DNA of 64,000 nt from Prochlorococcus sp. MIT 1307 (GTDB lineage: Bacteria > Cyanobacteriota > Cyanobacteriia > PCC-6307 > Cyanobiaceae): assembly GCF_034092395.1 (NCBI RefSeq), contig NZ_CP139301.1, forward strand, positions 1-64,000, written 5' to 3'. The notes under the pieces were generated by a model. It was not told the DNA's origin, did not search any database, and was given only the letters and a program-made list of their open reading frames with translations. Position numbers and translations under genes: made by a program. How positions within the stretch are numbered: position 1 is the first letter of the stretch; each line of letters starts with the position of its first letter. Below, piece by piece: positions 27,320 to 36,029 of this stretch.

Positions 27320-27880
27320 TCAATCATGTCCCCCATTGCACCTCATTACTTTGTTAGCAAGATCTTTTTCATTAGCATTTGCATTGAGAGATGTTTGTTG
27401 GATGCATTCATTTTGGCTTCGGGTCCACTTTGCAATTGGAGCAAGCATTGCGACTCCAACAATCAGAGCAAATGTGCTCATAGCTGATAAAGCGGGATAA
27501 ACAATTTTCTTTATGGGTAAGTTTTGCTCTTTTAATTTGCGTTCTTCTTCACGGATTGCCCTCTCTTCAGACCTACGTTCTTGATTGATTTTGGCTTGCT
27601 CCTCAGCATTACGCTTTTCTTCACGGATTGCTCTTTCTTCAGATCTGCGTTCTTGATCGATTTTGGCTTGTGCTTCTAGTCTTCTGGTTTCTGCAATTTT
27701 TGCTTGCATTTCTGATTTGCTTTGCCAATCGGCCAACCTTCTAGAAAGCCATTCTGCGATGCTTATCACTGCTGCTATAGCTGCTACAAAAATATTTCGC
27801 AATGATTCCAAAACCTCTCGGAGCCCCTTTGATGGGGGGTTGGTTTTTTTGAATGAATCAGGGAGGTCTTCTTTTTCCAT
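27320..27880 (-). CDS. Membrane protein with repeated coiled coil
   Basis: The protein has 186 residues. A first hydrophobic segment (IFVAAIAAVISIAEWL) lies near residues 30-45. A highly charged coiled coil follows at about 50-122, made of two near-identical 24-residue units (QAKIDQERRSEERAIREE and QAKINQERRSEERAIREE) and a decayed third. A second membrane helix (IVYPALSAMSTFALIVGVAML) follows, then a short tail with two Cys. The DNA shows the same tandem duplication with a 72-base period around 27546-27672. It is probably a structural membrane protein; no family is recognised. Confidence 0.78.
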   Translation of the reverse strand: MEKEDLPDSFKKTNPPSKGLREVLESLRNIFVAAIAAVISIAEWLSRRLADWQSKSEMQAKIAETRRLEAQAKIDQERRSEERAIREEKRNAEEQAKINQERRSEERAIREEERKLKEQNLPIKKIVYPALSAMSTFALIVGVAMLAPIAKWTRSQNECIQQTSLNANANEKDLANKVMRCNGGHD

Positions 27881-28633
27881 ATTTCTTTTTAGTCCGACTA
27901 CAACTACTTATGGTTTTATCTTTGAAAAACCGAATAAACAAGTCCCTCACGACCTGTTTGACAACTTACTCTCCGCTCGCTCTTGAAGGGATTTCCTGTT
28001 GAGCACATTAAGGCAAGTAAGTCCTGACCGACGATTTGAGCGTTTCTAGTGTAAATTTTTTGTTTTTAGCCAGTTAGCATTTCAATATTTGAGAAGTTGA
28101 CCTTAACGTATGTTTAATACTCGATTCCTTGAGATTTATTTCTCGTCAGACTTTCTTGCCCTTGAATAAGAACGCTCAAAAGAAAATTTAATAAGTAATC
28201 CAACTCATCGCATTTTGTCTTCGGATGTAGTTTCCTGCTATTAGAACCAGACCTTCAAATTATTCATATGCTCAATCTGCTTTTTAGAGCAATACTTCAG
28301 GGTGCGGGTGCCCACTATGGTGAGAGTATTGGCTTATCACCTATTGCGTTAGCTTCGACTAAGAAACCTCAAGCATCTTTGGATTCAAAGATCAAACTCT
28401 GTACTAAATAATGCTGCACTTCAATTTGACTTCACTAAAGTGTTCCATTTTTATGTGAACTGTACTCCTCTTACGAAGAGTGAGAAAGCTTAGAGTCATT
28501 TTTTCTACGTTATAACTGTTTACAGAACACCTCTTCCCTTCTTGATATTTAGCTTTTGTTGCTAAATCAATTTAGCTTTAGAAGTCCTAGCTAAGCTTAA
28601 AGAGAGATCATTCATTATGTTTAATTTTGTAGT
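27881..28633. other. Long sparse spacer with one weak frame
   Basis: Most of this 750-base stretch has no readable gene. A frame at 28268-28411 on the + strand would give 47 residues beginning MLNLLFRAILQGAGAHYG. It has an ATG and a plausible composition but no terminator, partner or known family, so I do not call it. Confidence 0.4.
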
Positions 28634-28810
28634 ATGTACAGTTTTGACCCTGCAATTAACTATGGCCCTAATGATGCAGGGGTGAGTGCTTTTTCGATTG
28701 CAATTGTTTTGGTAGGGATCTTGGTTGGCTCCTGGTTGCTAGGAGCTGCTTATGGATTTATAGCTAATTCAATTAAGTCTATAAATGAACCAGAAAATAA
28801 AGAAAAATAA
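28634..28810 (+). CDS. Small one-helix membrane protein
   Basis: The protein has 58 residues. The start MYSFDPAINYGPNDAGVS is polar, one helix follows (IAIVLVGILVGSWLLGAAYGF), and the tail is short and charged (NEPENKEK). The sharp change from polar to hydrophobic to charged makes it likely to be coding. No family is recognised; small thylakoid-type proteins have this layout. Confidence 0.65.
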   Translation: MYSFDPAINYGPNDAGVSAFSIAIVLVGILVGSWLLGAAYGFIANSIKSINEPENKEK

Positions 28811-29479
28811 TTCTTTTACTTTCGTATCGCTTTTAAAGATAATTTAGTGAGAGGAAACGGTTTCTTCACAGATTAAATCTTACCCCTCTTACAAAAAATC
28901 TAACTCTTTGAGGAAAAATTTAAGCTTACTTTGTCTAGTGCTTTTGAGATTTATCAGGATGCATCAATAGATTTTAAACTAGCTGCTCTTAATATTACTT
29001 TCCAAGATAAAATCTTTAGCAATAAGAACTATGGCTGGGAAAGTTAAGTAAGTATTTTTTGCGTTGAGAACCTTTTTGATCCATCCATCCATTATTAAGC
29101 TTGAAGAAAACTCCTAAGACAAAACAGGAATAAGATTAGCTGGATTTTCAGACTTCTTTAAATAGAGGTCCCTTGGTATGCGAGAAGCTTTGATTTGAAA
29201 CTAAGTGTCAAAGGAGTTTAGGTCAATTCCTTTTTAAATGAGTGAAGAGAGGAGGAATTACATGGATAGGTAGTTTTTCTTAGTTGTTAATTCCTTTTGG
29301 AGGCGACTTAGCGCATTTAGTGTTCAATAATCAAGATTAGTAAACTCAAATCTATATCTAGTGTTACGTGTAGCCTTTTGCCCCCTTGAAGTCTGTAATG
29401 TCCTTCCATGACCGGGTGGTGGGGATCAGTCGGTCTTAAAAACATCATCACCCTTTTTTTTATCGATTGATCAAAAGCT
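28811..29479. other. Gene-free spacer with a GC-rich patch
   Basis: No gene was found. Just before the gene at 29480 a GC-rich patch (29410-29435) has arms GACCG and CGGTC that could form a hairpin in the leader of that gene. Nothing else stands out. Confidence 0.4.
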
Positions 29480-29653
29480 ATGAACCTTGGATTTCTCTTT
29501 CTTAAATCAGTTTCTACTGGGGTTATTACTTCAGAGGAGTTGGACTGGGTAACTAGACATCAGCCTGATTTCTCAAGACTTGAAGAGGCTACAGCTTTAA
29601 AGCTTGGTAGACTTTTAGATGGAGGATTGATTCACTTAGGCTGCCGTATTTAA
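29480..29653 (+). CDS. Small soluble protein, probably conserved in picocyanobacteria
   Basis: The protein has 57 residues. It has a short hydrophobic start (NLGFLFLKSV) and then a helical body with SEELDWVTRHQPDFSRLEEA and ALKLGRLLDGGLIHLGC. It reads as one compact helical domain. I recall similar short proteins in marine cyanobacteria, but cannot name a family or function. A terminator lies 76 bases downstream. Confidence 0.7.
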   Translation: MNLGFLFLKSVSTGVITSEELDWVTRHQPDFSRLEEATALKLGRLLDGGLIHLGCRI

Positions 29654-29729
29654 TTTTGTCTACCCCTTGCGTACCTTTTTGTTTGTCTTCCGATGGGGGA
29701 GGGGGGGCTTTATTTTTAATTTATTTCCA

Positions 29730-29760
29730 ATAGTGGCTTGAAAAAAAAACAAGCCACTAT
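29730..29760 (+). terminator. Terminator-like hairpin, 11-bp stem
   Basis: ATAGTGGCTTG (29730-29740) pairs perfectly with CAAGCCACTAT (29750-29760) across a nine-A loop. It lies behind the gene at 29480-29653. The A-rich loop and lack of a long T run are unusual. Confidence 0.6.
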
Positions 29761-30427
29761 ATTTCTCGAATTAGATGGAGTTAAGAACTCCTGCCATGAA
29801 ATATCAGACTATGAAGTACTGCTTACCGTTTGAAGAGTGTTCCTGATTTGGTTCCCAATAGATTCTTTGCTGGATGAGATGCATTTTTACTGATTTCTTT
29901 AGCCAATTAATCCAAGAAGCTTTTCTGTCTAGAAGGTACAGAAATATTATCTAGCATTTTATTCCAATGTAATGGATGCTTCCATCGAATAAACAAACCT
30001 ATATAGACAAGGTAAGCGCATCCTTCTAGAGGATGCTGACAGATTTTTAGGACTTGCTCCATGCTTCAATGTGTTTTTGTTCTTTTCTTTTGTCATAGAG
30101 GCAACCGATAAGATTGTCATTGGGATTAGACAGGTTGCTTAAAACTTGAAATAAAAATTGGTCAGTTAGCTTGGTGAAACTTCTTTAGAGCTAACTAGCT
30201 CTTTGGATTTTGTTGGGATGACCTTGCTCTAGATTATGTTGTTTTAGTTGGAAAAGAGACTTAGTAAGCTTTTTAAACTTTAGTTGTTAATGATATTTTG
30301 AATATTTAACTTGTAAAGGTTTTATTTTATGCATAACTTGCAAAACTTCTCTATCCCTTATTAGGTAAAGCGGGAAGAGAAAGATTAAGCTTTAATGTTT
30401 ATTTTTTTGTTGGACTGTACAAATCTT
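29761..30427. other. Sparse spacer with a possible gene remnant
   Basis: Apart from the possible remnant at 30047-30184 on the - strand, both strands are dense in stops and no RNA gene is recognised. Confidence 0.4.
30047..30184 (-). pseudogene. Possible remnant of a small gene lacking a start codon
   Basis: A 45-codon open stretch reads SFTKLTDQFLFQVLSNL, then NPNDNLIGCLYDKRKEQKH, and ends WSKS. The composition looks like a genuine small helical protein. No ATG, GTG or TTG stands in frame, and a stop codon lies directly before it. Either the start was lost or the resemblance is chance. Confidence 0.3.
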
Positions 30428-30595
30428 TTAGCTGGAACGAAGAATGTGGTCAATGGAATTTGGGTGTTCATGAACAAATTTAATTGTCTCCATAGCAACT
30501 TGCCGAGCTTCAAAAGAATCATTTGCATAGGCACAGAATTCGCACCTATTTCTTTGACCATCGCGATAGCTGATGGTGTAACCGTGGCGGCTCAT
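30428..30595 (-). CDS. Small conserved-looking protein with CxxC
   Basis: The protein has 55 residues: MSRHGYTISYRDGQRNRC, then EFCAYANDSFEARQVAME and a His-rich end HEHPNSIDHILRSS. A single Cys pair CEFC and several His could bind a metal. The composition is clearly coding and I recall near-identical peptides from marine Synechococcus and Prochlorococcus, but no function is known to me. It stands alone on this strand. Confidence 0.75.
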   Translation of the reverse strand: MSRHGYTISYRDGQRNRCEFCAYANDSFEARQVAMETIKFVHEHPNSIDHILRSS

Positions 30596-30971
30596 TAGCC
30601 CAGCCATTCAAGTGATTAAATAAATCTTTGCTCAGCACCAGGAACAATTGCCACAAATTTTTTAATTGGTGAGGGTATCAACAATAAGCAATTCTTTAAC
30701 AGCTTTACAACAAGCTATAGAGCTTTAGAAAATTTTGTGCCATACCAAGACTTTTCAGCGCCCCATTCTGATTTTTGGTCGGATTGAAAGCGATTTCAGA
30801 TCTCACCTTTAAAGGAAAGATCGTTTTCATGATTTGAGGTTCATTGTGGGTTGGAGGCTCTTTTTCAGCTAGAAATTTGTACGTAGATGACCAATCAAGG
30901 CTTGATTTTTTTTATGGTCTTTGCCTTGTGCTTATCTCTTGGTAAATTGCTTCTTTCGAGGTTTTATTTTT
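30596..30971. other. Spacer upstream of rpsU
   Basis: I see no gene. It should contain the promoter of rpsU, but I cannot point to convincing -35 and -10 boxes. Confidence 0.4.
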
Positions 30972-31148
30972 TTGACTCAGGTTACCGTCGGAGAAAATGA
31001 GGGTATTGAATCTGCTCTCCGACGCTTTAAGCGTCAGGTTTCTAAAGCTGGAATTTTTGCTGATTTCAAGCGACTGCGTCATCATGAGACGCCTATTGAA
31101 AAATACAAAAGAAAACTTCAGCAGCGTCGTAGAAGTCGTAGAAGATGA
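30972..31148 (+). CDS. rpsU: 30S ribosomal protein S21
   Basis: The 58 residues are [18 protein letters not shown], then [10 protein letters not shown] and a very basic end [14 protein letters not shown]21 sits on the small subunit near the 3' end of 16S rRNA and helps base-pairing with messenger leaders. The family N-terminus shows that the true start is the TTG at 30972. An ATG at 30921 in the same frame would add 17 hydrophobic residues foreign to S21. It converges with the DUF2237 gene. Confidence 0.93.
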   Translation: MTQVTVGENEGIESALRRFKRQVSKAGIFADFKRLRHHETPIEKYKRKLQQRRRSRRR

Positions 31149-31165
31149 GATAGAAGAGTCAATAT

Positions 31166-31567
31166 TTAATTTCTATCTATATCCTCGTGGGCATATTTGA
31201 GAAGAACTTCTATCCCTATAACAGCCAAGGCACTGATTTCAGTGGACTTTAGACGAACTAAAGGAGCCATTCCATCTTCATATGCCTGCTTCCATCTCGG
31301 TGCACATAAACACCAGTGATCGCCAGCTTTAAGGCCTGGGAAACCGTATTCAGGTGATGGTGTGCTTAAGTCGTTTCCTTGAGCCTTGCTGTAAGTAAGG
31401 AACGATTCAGTTATTACGCAACAGACAGTGTGCTGCCCTATATCGTAAGAATCAGTTTTACAGAACCCGTCTCTATACCAACCGGTCATGGGTTTGCAGC
31501 TACACAGTTGGAGTGGTTCTCCTAAAACATTTAAAACTTTAGACACGGTTTTGTTTTTGATTATCAT
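31166..31567 (-). CDS. DUF2237 family protein
   Basis: The 133 residues match DUF2237 nearly end to end: VLNVLGEPLQLCSCKPMTGW, then RDGFC, DIGQHTVCCVITE, AQGNDLSTP, GFPGLKAGDHWCLC and RWKQAYEDG. The family has several conserved Cys and is found in bacteria and plastids; no activity is known. The length is typical. It is transcribed away from the membrane protein at 31800. Confidence 0.95.
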   Translation of the reverse strand: MIIKNKTVSKVLNVLGEPLQLCSCKPMTGWYRDGFCKTDSYDIGQHTVCCVITESFLTYSKAQGNDLSTPSPEYGFPGLKAGDHWCLCAPRWKQAYEDGMAPLVRLKSTEISALAVIGIEVLLKYAHEDIDRN

Positions 31568-31684
31568 TGCATCTTCGAATCTTTTCCTTTCTCAAAAGCC
31601 ATTCTTAGGAAGACTTTATTTATATAGTTTTGATATAGGTCACTTCTCCACACCTCTAGCTGTTTGAGGGAAAGTCGTATTTTT

Positions 31685-31732
31685 ATGCAACTATGAGGAA
31701 GCGCGACAAGTATCTCTTCCTCATAGTTGCAT
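31685..31732. repeat. 17-bp perfect inverted repeat in divergent promoter region
   Basis: The left arm at 31685-31701 (ATGCAACTATGAGGAAG) is an exact reverse complement of the right arm at 31716-31732, with a 14-base loop. It lies between two divergent genes, so termination is not the obvious role. An operator, a small RNA or a mobile-element scar are options. Confidence 0.8.
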
Positions 31733-31799
31733 AGGAATGTAGTTGTGAGTCTTTATAGAGATTCGATGTGACATGCTCCTAGAAAGAGGAACTGTAAGA

Positions 31800-32339
31800 A
31801 TGAATGAAAAGTTTTTTTGTAAACGAGGTGGAAAAGTGAATAGAATTTCTATCCCTTTAATGTCAACAGGAAAAATTGCACTCAAGGCGAGTATTCTGAC
31901 ATTATTCGCTTTTATTCTGTTAGCAGCCCTTGGTATTTTAAATGAACCAAACGAAGCAATAGAACTAATAATGCAACAAAGACCTCTGCCAAAACTTTAC
32001 TTCCCTACCTTTTTTGTTTTGGGTTTAATTTTGCCAATTGCATATAGATTATTTGCTGTTAGCCAAATATTAAAGAGCTTAGTAATTTCACCATATCTAA
32101 TACTTATGTTTGGCCAGATATTTTCTGAGTTGATTTTAATTATTTTAGTAGGTAAAGGTATAGGTGTGATTATTGGATTTATCTTTACTGGTTTAAGATT
32201 AATACAGCTCAGTCAATTTTTCCGGTTATCATATCGCTCATTAATTTTGAATTCCTTCTTGGTTATTCAGATGCTAATATGGATTATTAATATGATCCAT
32301 ATTAGCTTGAATAGATTGATACCTTTGATCTTACTATGA
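31800..32339 (+). CDS. Multi-span membrane protein, unknown
   Basis: The protein has about 179 residues. A basic N-terminus is followed by four or five hydrophobic helices (ILTLFAFILLAALGIL, YFPTFFVLGLILPIAY, ILMFGQIFSELILIILVG, then a C-terminal pair). I see no catalytic motif. The ATG at 31800 has a purine-rich AGAAAGAGGA site just upstream; an ATG at 31773 would add nine residues. I do not recognise a family. It lies 57 bases before a glutathione S-transferase gene in the same direction. Confidence 0.68.
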   Translation: MNEKFFCKRGGKVNRISIPLMSTGKIALKASILTLFAFILLAALGILNEPNEAIELIMQQRPLPKLYFPTFFVLGLILPIAYRLFAVSQILKSLVISPYLILMFGQIFSELILIILVGKGIGVIIGFIFTGLRLIQLSQFFRLSYRSLILNSFLVIQMLIWIINMIHISLNRLIPLILL

Positions 32340-32396
32340 AGACCTAGTAATTTTTAAAAAGATACAGCCCCAAAGAATTAAATCAGGCCTGACAAG

Positions 32397-33062
32397 ATGG
32401 AGAGAAACATTCTATATACTTTTCGTCGATGCCCTTATGCAATGAGGGCTCGATGGGCAATTCTATTCACTAACCTAACTGTAGAATGGAGAGAAGTATC
32501 CTTAAGTCAAAAGCCAGAGGAACTACTAGAAATATCTCCAAAAGCAACTGTCCCTGTTTTGCTGACAAAGGATGGAAAGGTAATTGAAGAGAGTATTGAG
32601 ATAATGAAATGGGCCCTTCAAAAGAATGATAAGCATAATGTGCTTTTTAGTGGCGATATACAAGCCCAAAAACAGATCAAATATATACTAAAGACAAATG
32701 ATTGTATTTTCAAATACCATCTTGACCGCTATAAGTATTCAGATCGCTTTGTAGCTGCTGATAAACAGTTCCATAAGTATAGAGCAAGACAAATCTTGTT
32801 AGAGTGGAATGAAATGCTGGCTCAAGATAAAAATAGTTCTTGGCTAGTTCAAGGCCGTGAATCTTTAGCAGATTGGGCTATATGGCCTTTTGTTAGGCAA
32901 TATAGAATTGCAAATCCTGATTTTTTTGATGAAGATAGTGAAATAGAACTAATAAAAAAATGGCTTGTTAAATTTACAGAGGATCCAAAATTCTCTATAT
33001 TAATGTTGAAATCAAGTTCTTGGATCCCTGGAGATAAAAAAAAATCATTTCCCCCACCATAA
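32397..33062 (+). CDS. Glutathione S-transferase
   Basis: The 221 residues have the normal GST length. The thioredoxin-like domain has CPYA at 12-15, TVPVL with cis-Pro53 and the EES glutathione-binding turn at 64-66. The helical domain follows from about 85. CPYA in place of CPYC points to a Cys-type (omega/beta-like) enzyme with one active Cys, suited to thiol reduction of glutathionyl groups. It is unrelated in detail to the longer protein at 1767. Its stop faces the dehydrogenase gene. Confidence 0.9.
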   Translation: MERNILYTFRRCPYAMRARWAILFTNLTVEWREVSLSQKPEELLEISPKATVPVLLTKDGKVIEESIEIMKWALQKNDKHNVLFSGDIQAQKQIKYILKTNDCIFKYHLDRYKYSDRFVAADKQFHKYRARQILLEWNEMLAQDKNSSWLVQGRESLADWAIWPFVRQYRIANPDFFDEDSEIELIKKWLVKFTEDPKFSILMLKSSSWIPGDKKKSFPPP

Positions 33063-33131
33063 CTGCTAAATAAATAAAATTTAGATATAACTTTTTTATT
33101 TTTAAATCTATGGAGCAGAGGGTTTAGCCTT

Positions 33132-34028
33132 TTATTTATGTCCCTTGCTGAAGAATCTTTTTATTACTGAGATATCATCATTCGTATACCCCTGATTGAT
33201 CAATTCTTCTTCTATATCTCTGACTTTTGATGTTATAGGAAGATCTAGGCCTGATTCTTGAGCAGTTCTCAATGCTATGCATAAATCTTTATGATGAAGA
33301 CCTAGTTTGAATCCCAATGGATATTTATCTTCTAACATTCCTTGAGAACGGTTTTTTAAGGCCCAGGAGTTGGCAGCACCTTTTTGTAATGCTTCTATAA
33401 CCATATTCATTGGTAAACCTAATTTTTGACCTAAAGTAATAGCTTCTGCTACTGCCACATAGCAACCAGCAACTAATATTTGATTTATAGCTTTTACTTC
33501 TTGACCTTTTCCAGCTGTTCCAAATGCATACAGATTACTTGCTATTGAACTAAGAATTGATTCTAATTCTTTCAGTAGGATTTTATTGCATCCTAGAAAC
33601 ATTGTTAATGTTCCAGCTTTAGCTCCTTCTGTACCTCCGGAAACTGGAGCATCTATATAAGTAATATTTTTTTTTGCAAGTCTAATTGAATTCGCCTTTG
33701 CTTTATGCGGGCTAATAGTAGACAAATCAATTATAGTAGATCCTTTTTTAAGGCCTTTCTCAACTCCATTTGAACCGAAGAGAATCATTTCAACTGCTTG
33801 GTCATCACTTACGCAAATGAATAAGAGATCAGATCTTTCAGCTAGATCCTTAGGACTTTTAAAGATCTTTGCACTTTTGAGGTTACCTCTATTTTTTGAT
33901 ATTGCCGTCCTGTTATATATATTTAATTGAAATCCAGCCGATATTAGCCTTTCCGCTATTGGTTGACCAATGGAACCTAGGCCAATGAAGCCTATGATTC
34001 TGGTTGAATCGATAACATTAGAATTCAT
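33132..34028 (-). CDS. 3-hydroxyisobutyrate dehydrogenase family oxidoreductase
   Basis: This beta-hydroxyacid dehydrogenase has 298 residues. It has the Rossmann motif GLGSIGQP at 16-23, a substrate-binding loop DAPVSGGTEGAKAGT around 126-140 and catalytic Lys178 in GKGQEVKAINQ. Arg at 40 after the second strand (YNRT) suggests NADP. Relatives include tartronate semialdehyde reductase and glyoxylate/succinic semialdehyde reductase (GLYR). In photosynthetic cells glyoxylate detoxification is the likeliest role, but the substrate cannot be read from sequence. Confidence 0.92.
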   Translation of the reverse strand: MNSNVIDSTRIIGFIGLGSIGQPIAERLISAGFQLNIYNRTAISKNRGNLKSAKIFKSPKDLAERSDLLFICVSDDQAVEMILFGSNGVEKGLKKGSTIIDLSTISPHKAKANSIRLAKKNITYIDAPVSGGTEGAKAGTLTMFLGCNKILLKELESILSSIASNLYAFGTAGKGQEVKAINQILVAGCYVAVAEAITLGQKLGLPMNMVIEALQKGAANSWALKNRSQGMLEDKYPLGFKLGLHHKDLCIALRTAQESGLDLPITSKVRDIEEELINQGYTNDDISVIKRFFSKGHK

Positions 34029-34242
34029 TTTTTATCTTCTGTGAGATTAACAATAAGGTTTTAAATAAACCTCATAGTCTATATATCAATCAATATATTG
34101 TTAATAGTTAATAGATTCATCCTCAACTCTGGCTGCTCAAATTTCAATTCGTATGGACCTGAATTGATGAGAGGTGTGCTGTACTTACAAATCTTGCTAA
34201 TGAAGTTTGCAGGAAGATGAAGTTTATGGACCTGTTTAGAGG

Positions 34243-34269
34243 AAAAAAAAGCCCTTATTGTAAGGGCTT
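34243..34269 (-). terminator. Terminator of the DUF4278 gene
   Basis: Read on the - strand, AAGCCCTTA pairs with TAAGGGCTT over a three-base loop, followed by a run of eight T. It lies 20 bases after the stop of the DUF4278 gene. Confidence 0.85.
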
Positions 34270-34288
34270 CGATCAATTTACATATGAA

Positions 34289-34462
34289 TTATTTAGTGTA
34301 ATGGACCCCTCGATAGCTCAGGGTAGGATGTAGTTCGCGTTGTGCTTCGTTTCTGCAGGTGTTGTAATGCTTGCGCCTGTATGTAAGTTCAACGCATTGT
34401 TTGTTAGTAAGGGGCTCTTTGTGCTGGACATAATCATGTCCGCGATAAAGAAGTGTGCTCAT
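34289..34462 (-). CDS. DUF4278 small protein
   Basis: The 57 residues are MSTLLYRGHDYVQHK, then QCVELTYRRKHYNTC and a closing copy HPTLSYRGVHYTK. The doubled (L)xYRGxxY pattern is the mark of DUF4278, a tiny protein family nearly confined to cyanobacteria with no known activity. Three motif copies are visible here: LLYRGHDY, LTYRRKHY and LSYRGVHY. A strong terminator follows, which confirms the gene. Confidence 0.85.
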   Translation of the reverse strand: MSTLLYRGHDYVQHKEPLTNKQCVELTYRRKHYNTCRNEAQRELHPTLSYRGVHYTK

Positions 34463-34864
34463 AATTCAGAGTCCGAATAGCGGCCCAAGTCCCCGTTCCT
34501 TGGCTTGGGTCGAACTGCGCCTTGCTTTGTAGCAAGGTGAACGTTTTTGTAGCGGTTGCTACATAAATATTATGAACCTGAGTTATGCCGTTTGCATTGA
34601 AAGGACACAAAACTTTTTTTGTTGCAGTCGAGCACGAGTGCAAGCATTGTCAGCTTTATCACTGAAGTGAGGGGAGTCTATGCTTTTTTTTTGTGGAGAG
34701 AGAAATCTTTGGTGGTTTGGTTAGTGAGTTTGTCCAACCTCATGATTTGTAAGGATCGTCACTAAGTGTTCCCAGACTGCGATGTCAGCGTCAATCCCCT
34801 TTTTTACTCATTGCTTAAGCTTTCTCAGAGGTTAAAAGGGTTCAGTTCTTTGGATGGGGATTCA
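34463..34864. other. Spacer between two small genes
   Basis: This presumably holds the promoter of the DUF4278 gene and that of the next + strand gene. No further gene is supported. Confidence 0.4.
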
Positions 34865-35020
34865 ATGAATGAATCTAAACAATCTGTGTCATCGATGCCT
34901 AGGGGGATCACCGAGGTGAAAATTGTTGAACGAGAGTGGGGAATTGAGAGATGTTTTAAAACCCTAGATGGGAAAGACCACTGTATTCCAGCATCTTTTG
35001 ATTACTGGCTTTTTCGCTGA
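34865..35020 (+). CDS. Small soluble protein, unknown
   Basis: The protein has about 51 residues: MNESKQSVSSMPRGITEVKI, then EREWGIERCFKTLDGKDHC and a C-terminal SFDYWLF. A hairpin terminator begins 7 bases after the stop. The frame stays open upstream to an ATG at 34766, but that extension looks non-coding. No family is recognised. Confidence 0.55.
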   Translation: MNESKQSVSSMPRGITEVKIVEREWGIERCFKTLDGKDHCIPASFDYWLFR

Positions 35021-35026
35021 AATTAA

Positions 35027-35063
35027 AAGGGGGCGCGCGATCAAGGCCCCCCCTTCTTTTTTC
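35027..35063 (+). terminator. GC-rich terminator
   Basis: AAGGGGG (35027-35033) pairs with CCCCCTT (35049-35055), followed by a T-rich tract. It ends the small gene at 34865. Confidence 0.75.
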
Positions 35064-35403
35064 TTCAAAACAGATAAAGCCCTAAATAGCAATTTTCTCA
35101 ATACCCCCAATCGAATAGCTTCTTTTTAGGACTTTGATAGCTCAGCTTTCTGGAATCATTTAAAAGCGATCGGAGGAAGTGCTTTAAGAGTTCTATTCAA
35201 AATTCAATTGATTGAGGATTTGTGGAGAACAAATTTTCTGCTTATACAAAAGTCATTCTTTTCAACAGGGAATGGTTGTGTTTTTTATAAAACGTCAGTA
35301 ATAGATCCATTTAGCTATTAAGACTCATGTCGAAACATTCATCTTTTCTTCTTGATGGGGAATACCTGCGATATTTTTACATGTCTTTAATTCGTATTTA
35401 TCA
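35064..35403. other. Gene-free spacer
   Basis: No supported gene or RNA was seen. The right end should hold the promoter of the small gene at 35404. Confidence 0.45.
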
Positions 35404-35526
35404 ATGGGAATGGATGCATTTAGCCTGACTGCTCCTGTCTTTGGAGTTATCGGTGCAGCCTTGATCGCTATCTTCGTTGCAGGTGGTTCATCTGATACTG
35501 ATGGTCAAGGAACCAACATGTCCTGA
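35404..35526 (+). CDS. 40-residue membrane peptide
   Basis: The protein begins MGMDAFSLTAPVFGVIGAAL, so one helix covers residues 8-26, and it ends in a polar tail (GGSSDTDGQGTNMS). An ATG two codons in is an alternative start. An ideal terminator follows 26 bases after the stop, so this is very likely an expressed gene. The size and layout recall small thylakoid subunits, but it matches none that I know. Confidence 0.7.
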   Translation: MGMDAFSLTAPVFGVIGAALIAIFVAGGSSDTDGQGTNMS

Positions 35527-35552
35527 ACCTTGAGTTGTGTGGTTATTCTTTA

Positions 35553-35578
35553 GGCAGCGTTTCGACGCTGCCTTTTTT
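35553..35578 (+). terminator. Terminator with UUCG tetraloop
   Basis: GGCAGCGT (35553-35560) and ACGCTGCC (35565-35572) form a perfect 8-bp stem closed by TTCG, followed by six T. It is a textbook intrinsic terminator. Confidence 0.93.
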
Positions 35579-36029
35579 ATGGTTATTGCAATTTTGGAGT
35601 TTCTAGGATCGACTCCAACCCTTGCCATAACTATGACACAACCTTAATCACTAAAAGATTCAAAATTTCTTAGAGCTATTTCAAGAAGTCGTATTAGCTA
35701 GTCTGTTGTTTGTATCTTTGGAATTAGATAAAGCTTCAATTATCTAAAAATTTAATTCGAGAGCTACAAGTAAAAAGTTGGATTTTCTCATATTGATCTT
35801 TTGCTAAAGAATGGTTTATTTAAATAAAAAAGCCTGCCGTGACAGGCTTTTTGGAGAACTTGAGAGGTGTTTCCTTGTTGCCACTGCTCAAGAGCTCTTC
35901 TCCTCACTCATTAATATTTACGCATGAGATCTATTTTGCAAGTCACCTTATCTGTCAAACATCAGCTTAAGAATATTTTTTTGCAATGTCAGATCAAGCT
36001 TTTGAGAAACTTATGAATCTCAAGAGAAA
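35579..36029. other. Spacer containing a bidirectional terminator
   Basis: No gene is seen. A perfect 10-bp hairpin AAAAAGCCTG (35826-35835) and CAGGCTTTTT (35843-35852) has T-rich sequence on both strands, so it could stop transcripts from either side. No coding frame ends just before it on the + strand, so a small RNA upstream is possible. Confidence 0.55.

Noticed and set aside
28268-28411. + strand frame of 47 codons
   Set aside because: It starts with ATG and looks mildly protein-like, but nothing else supports it; left as a note in the spacer entry.
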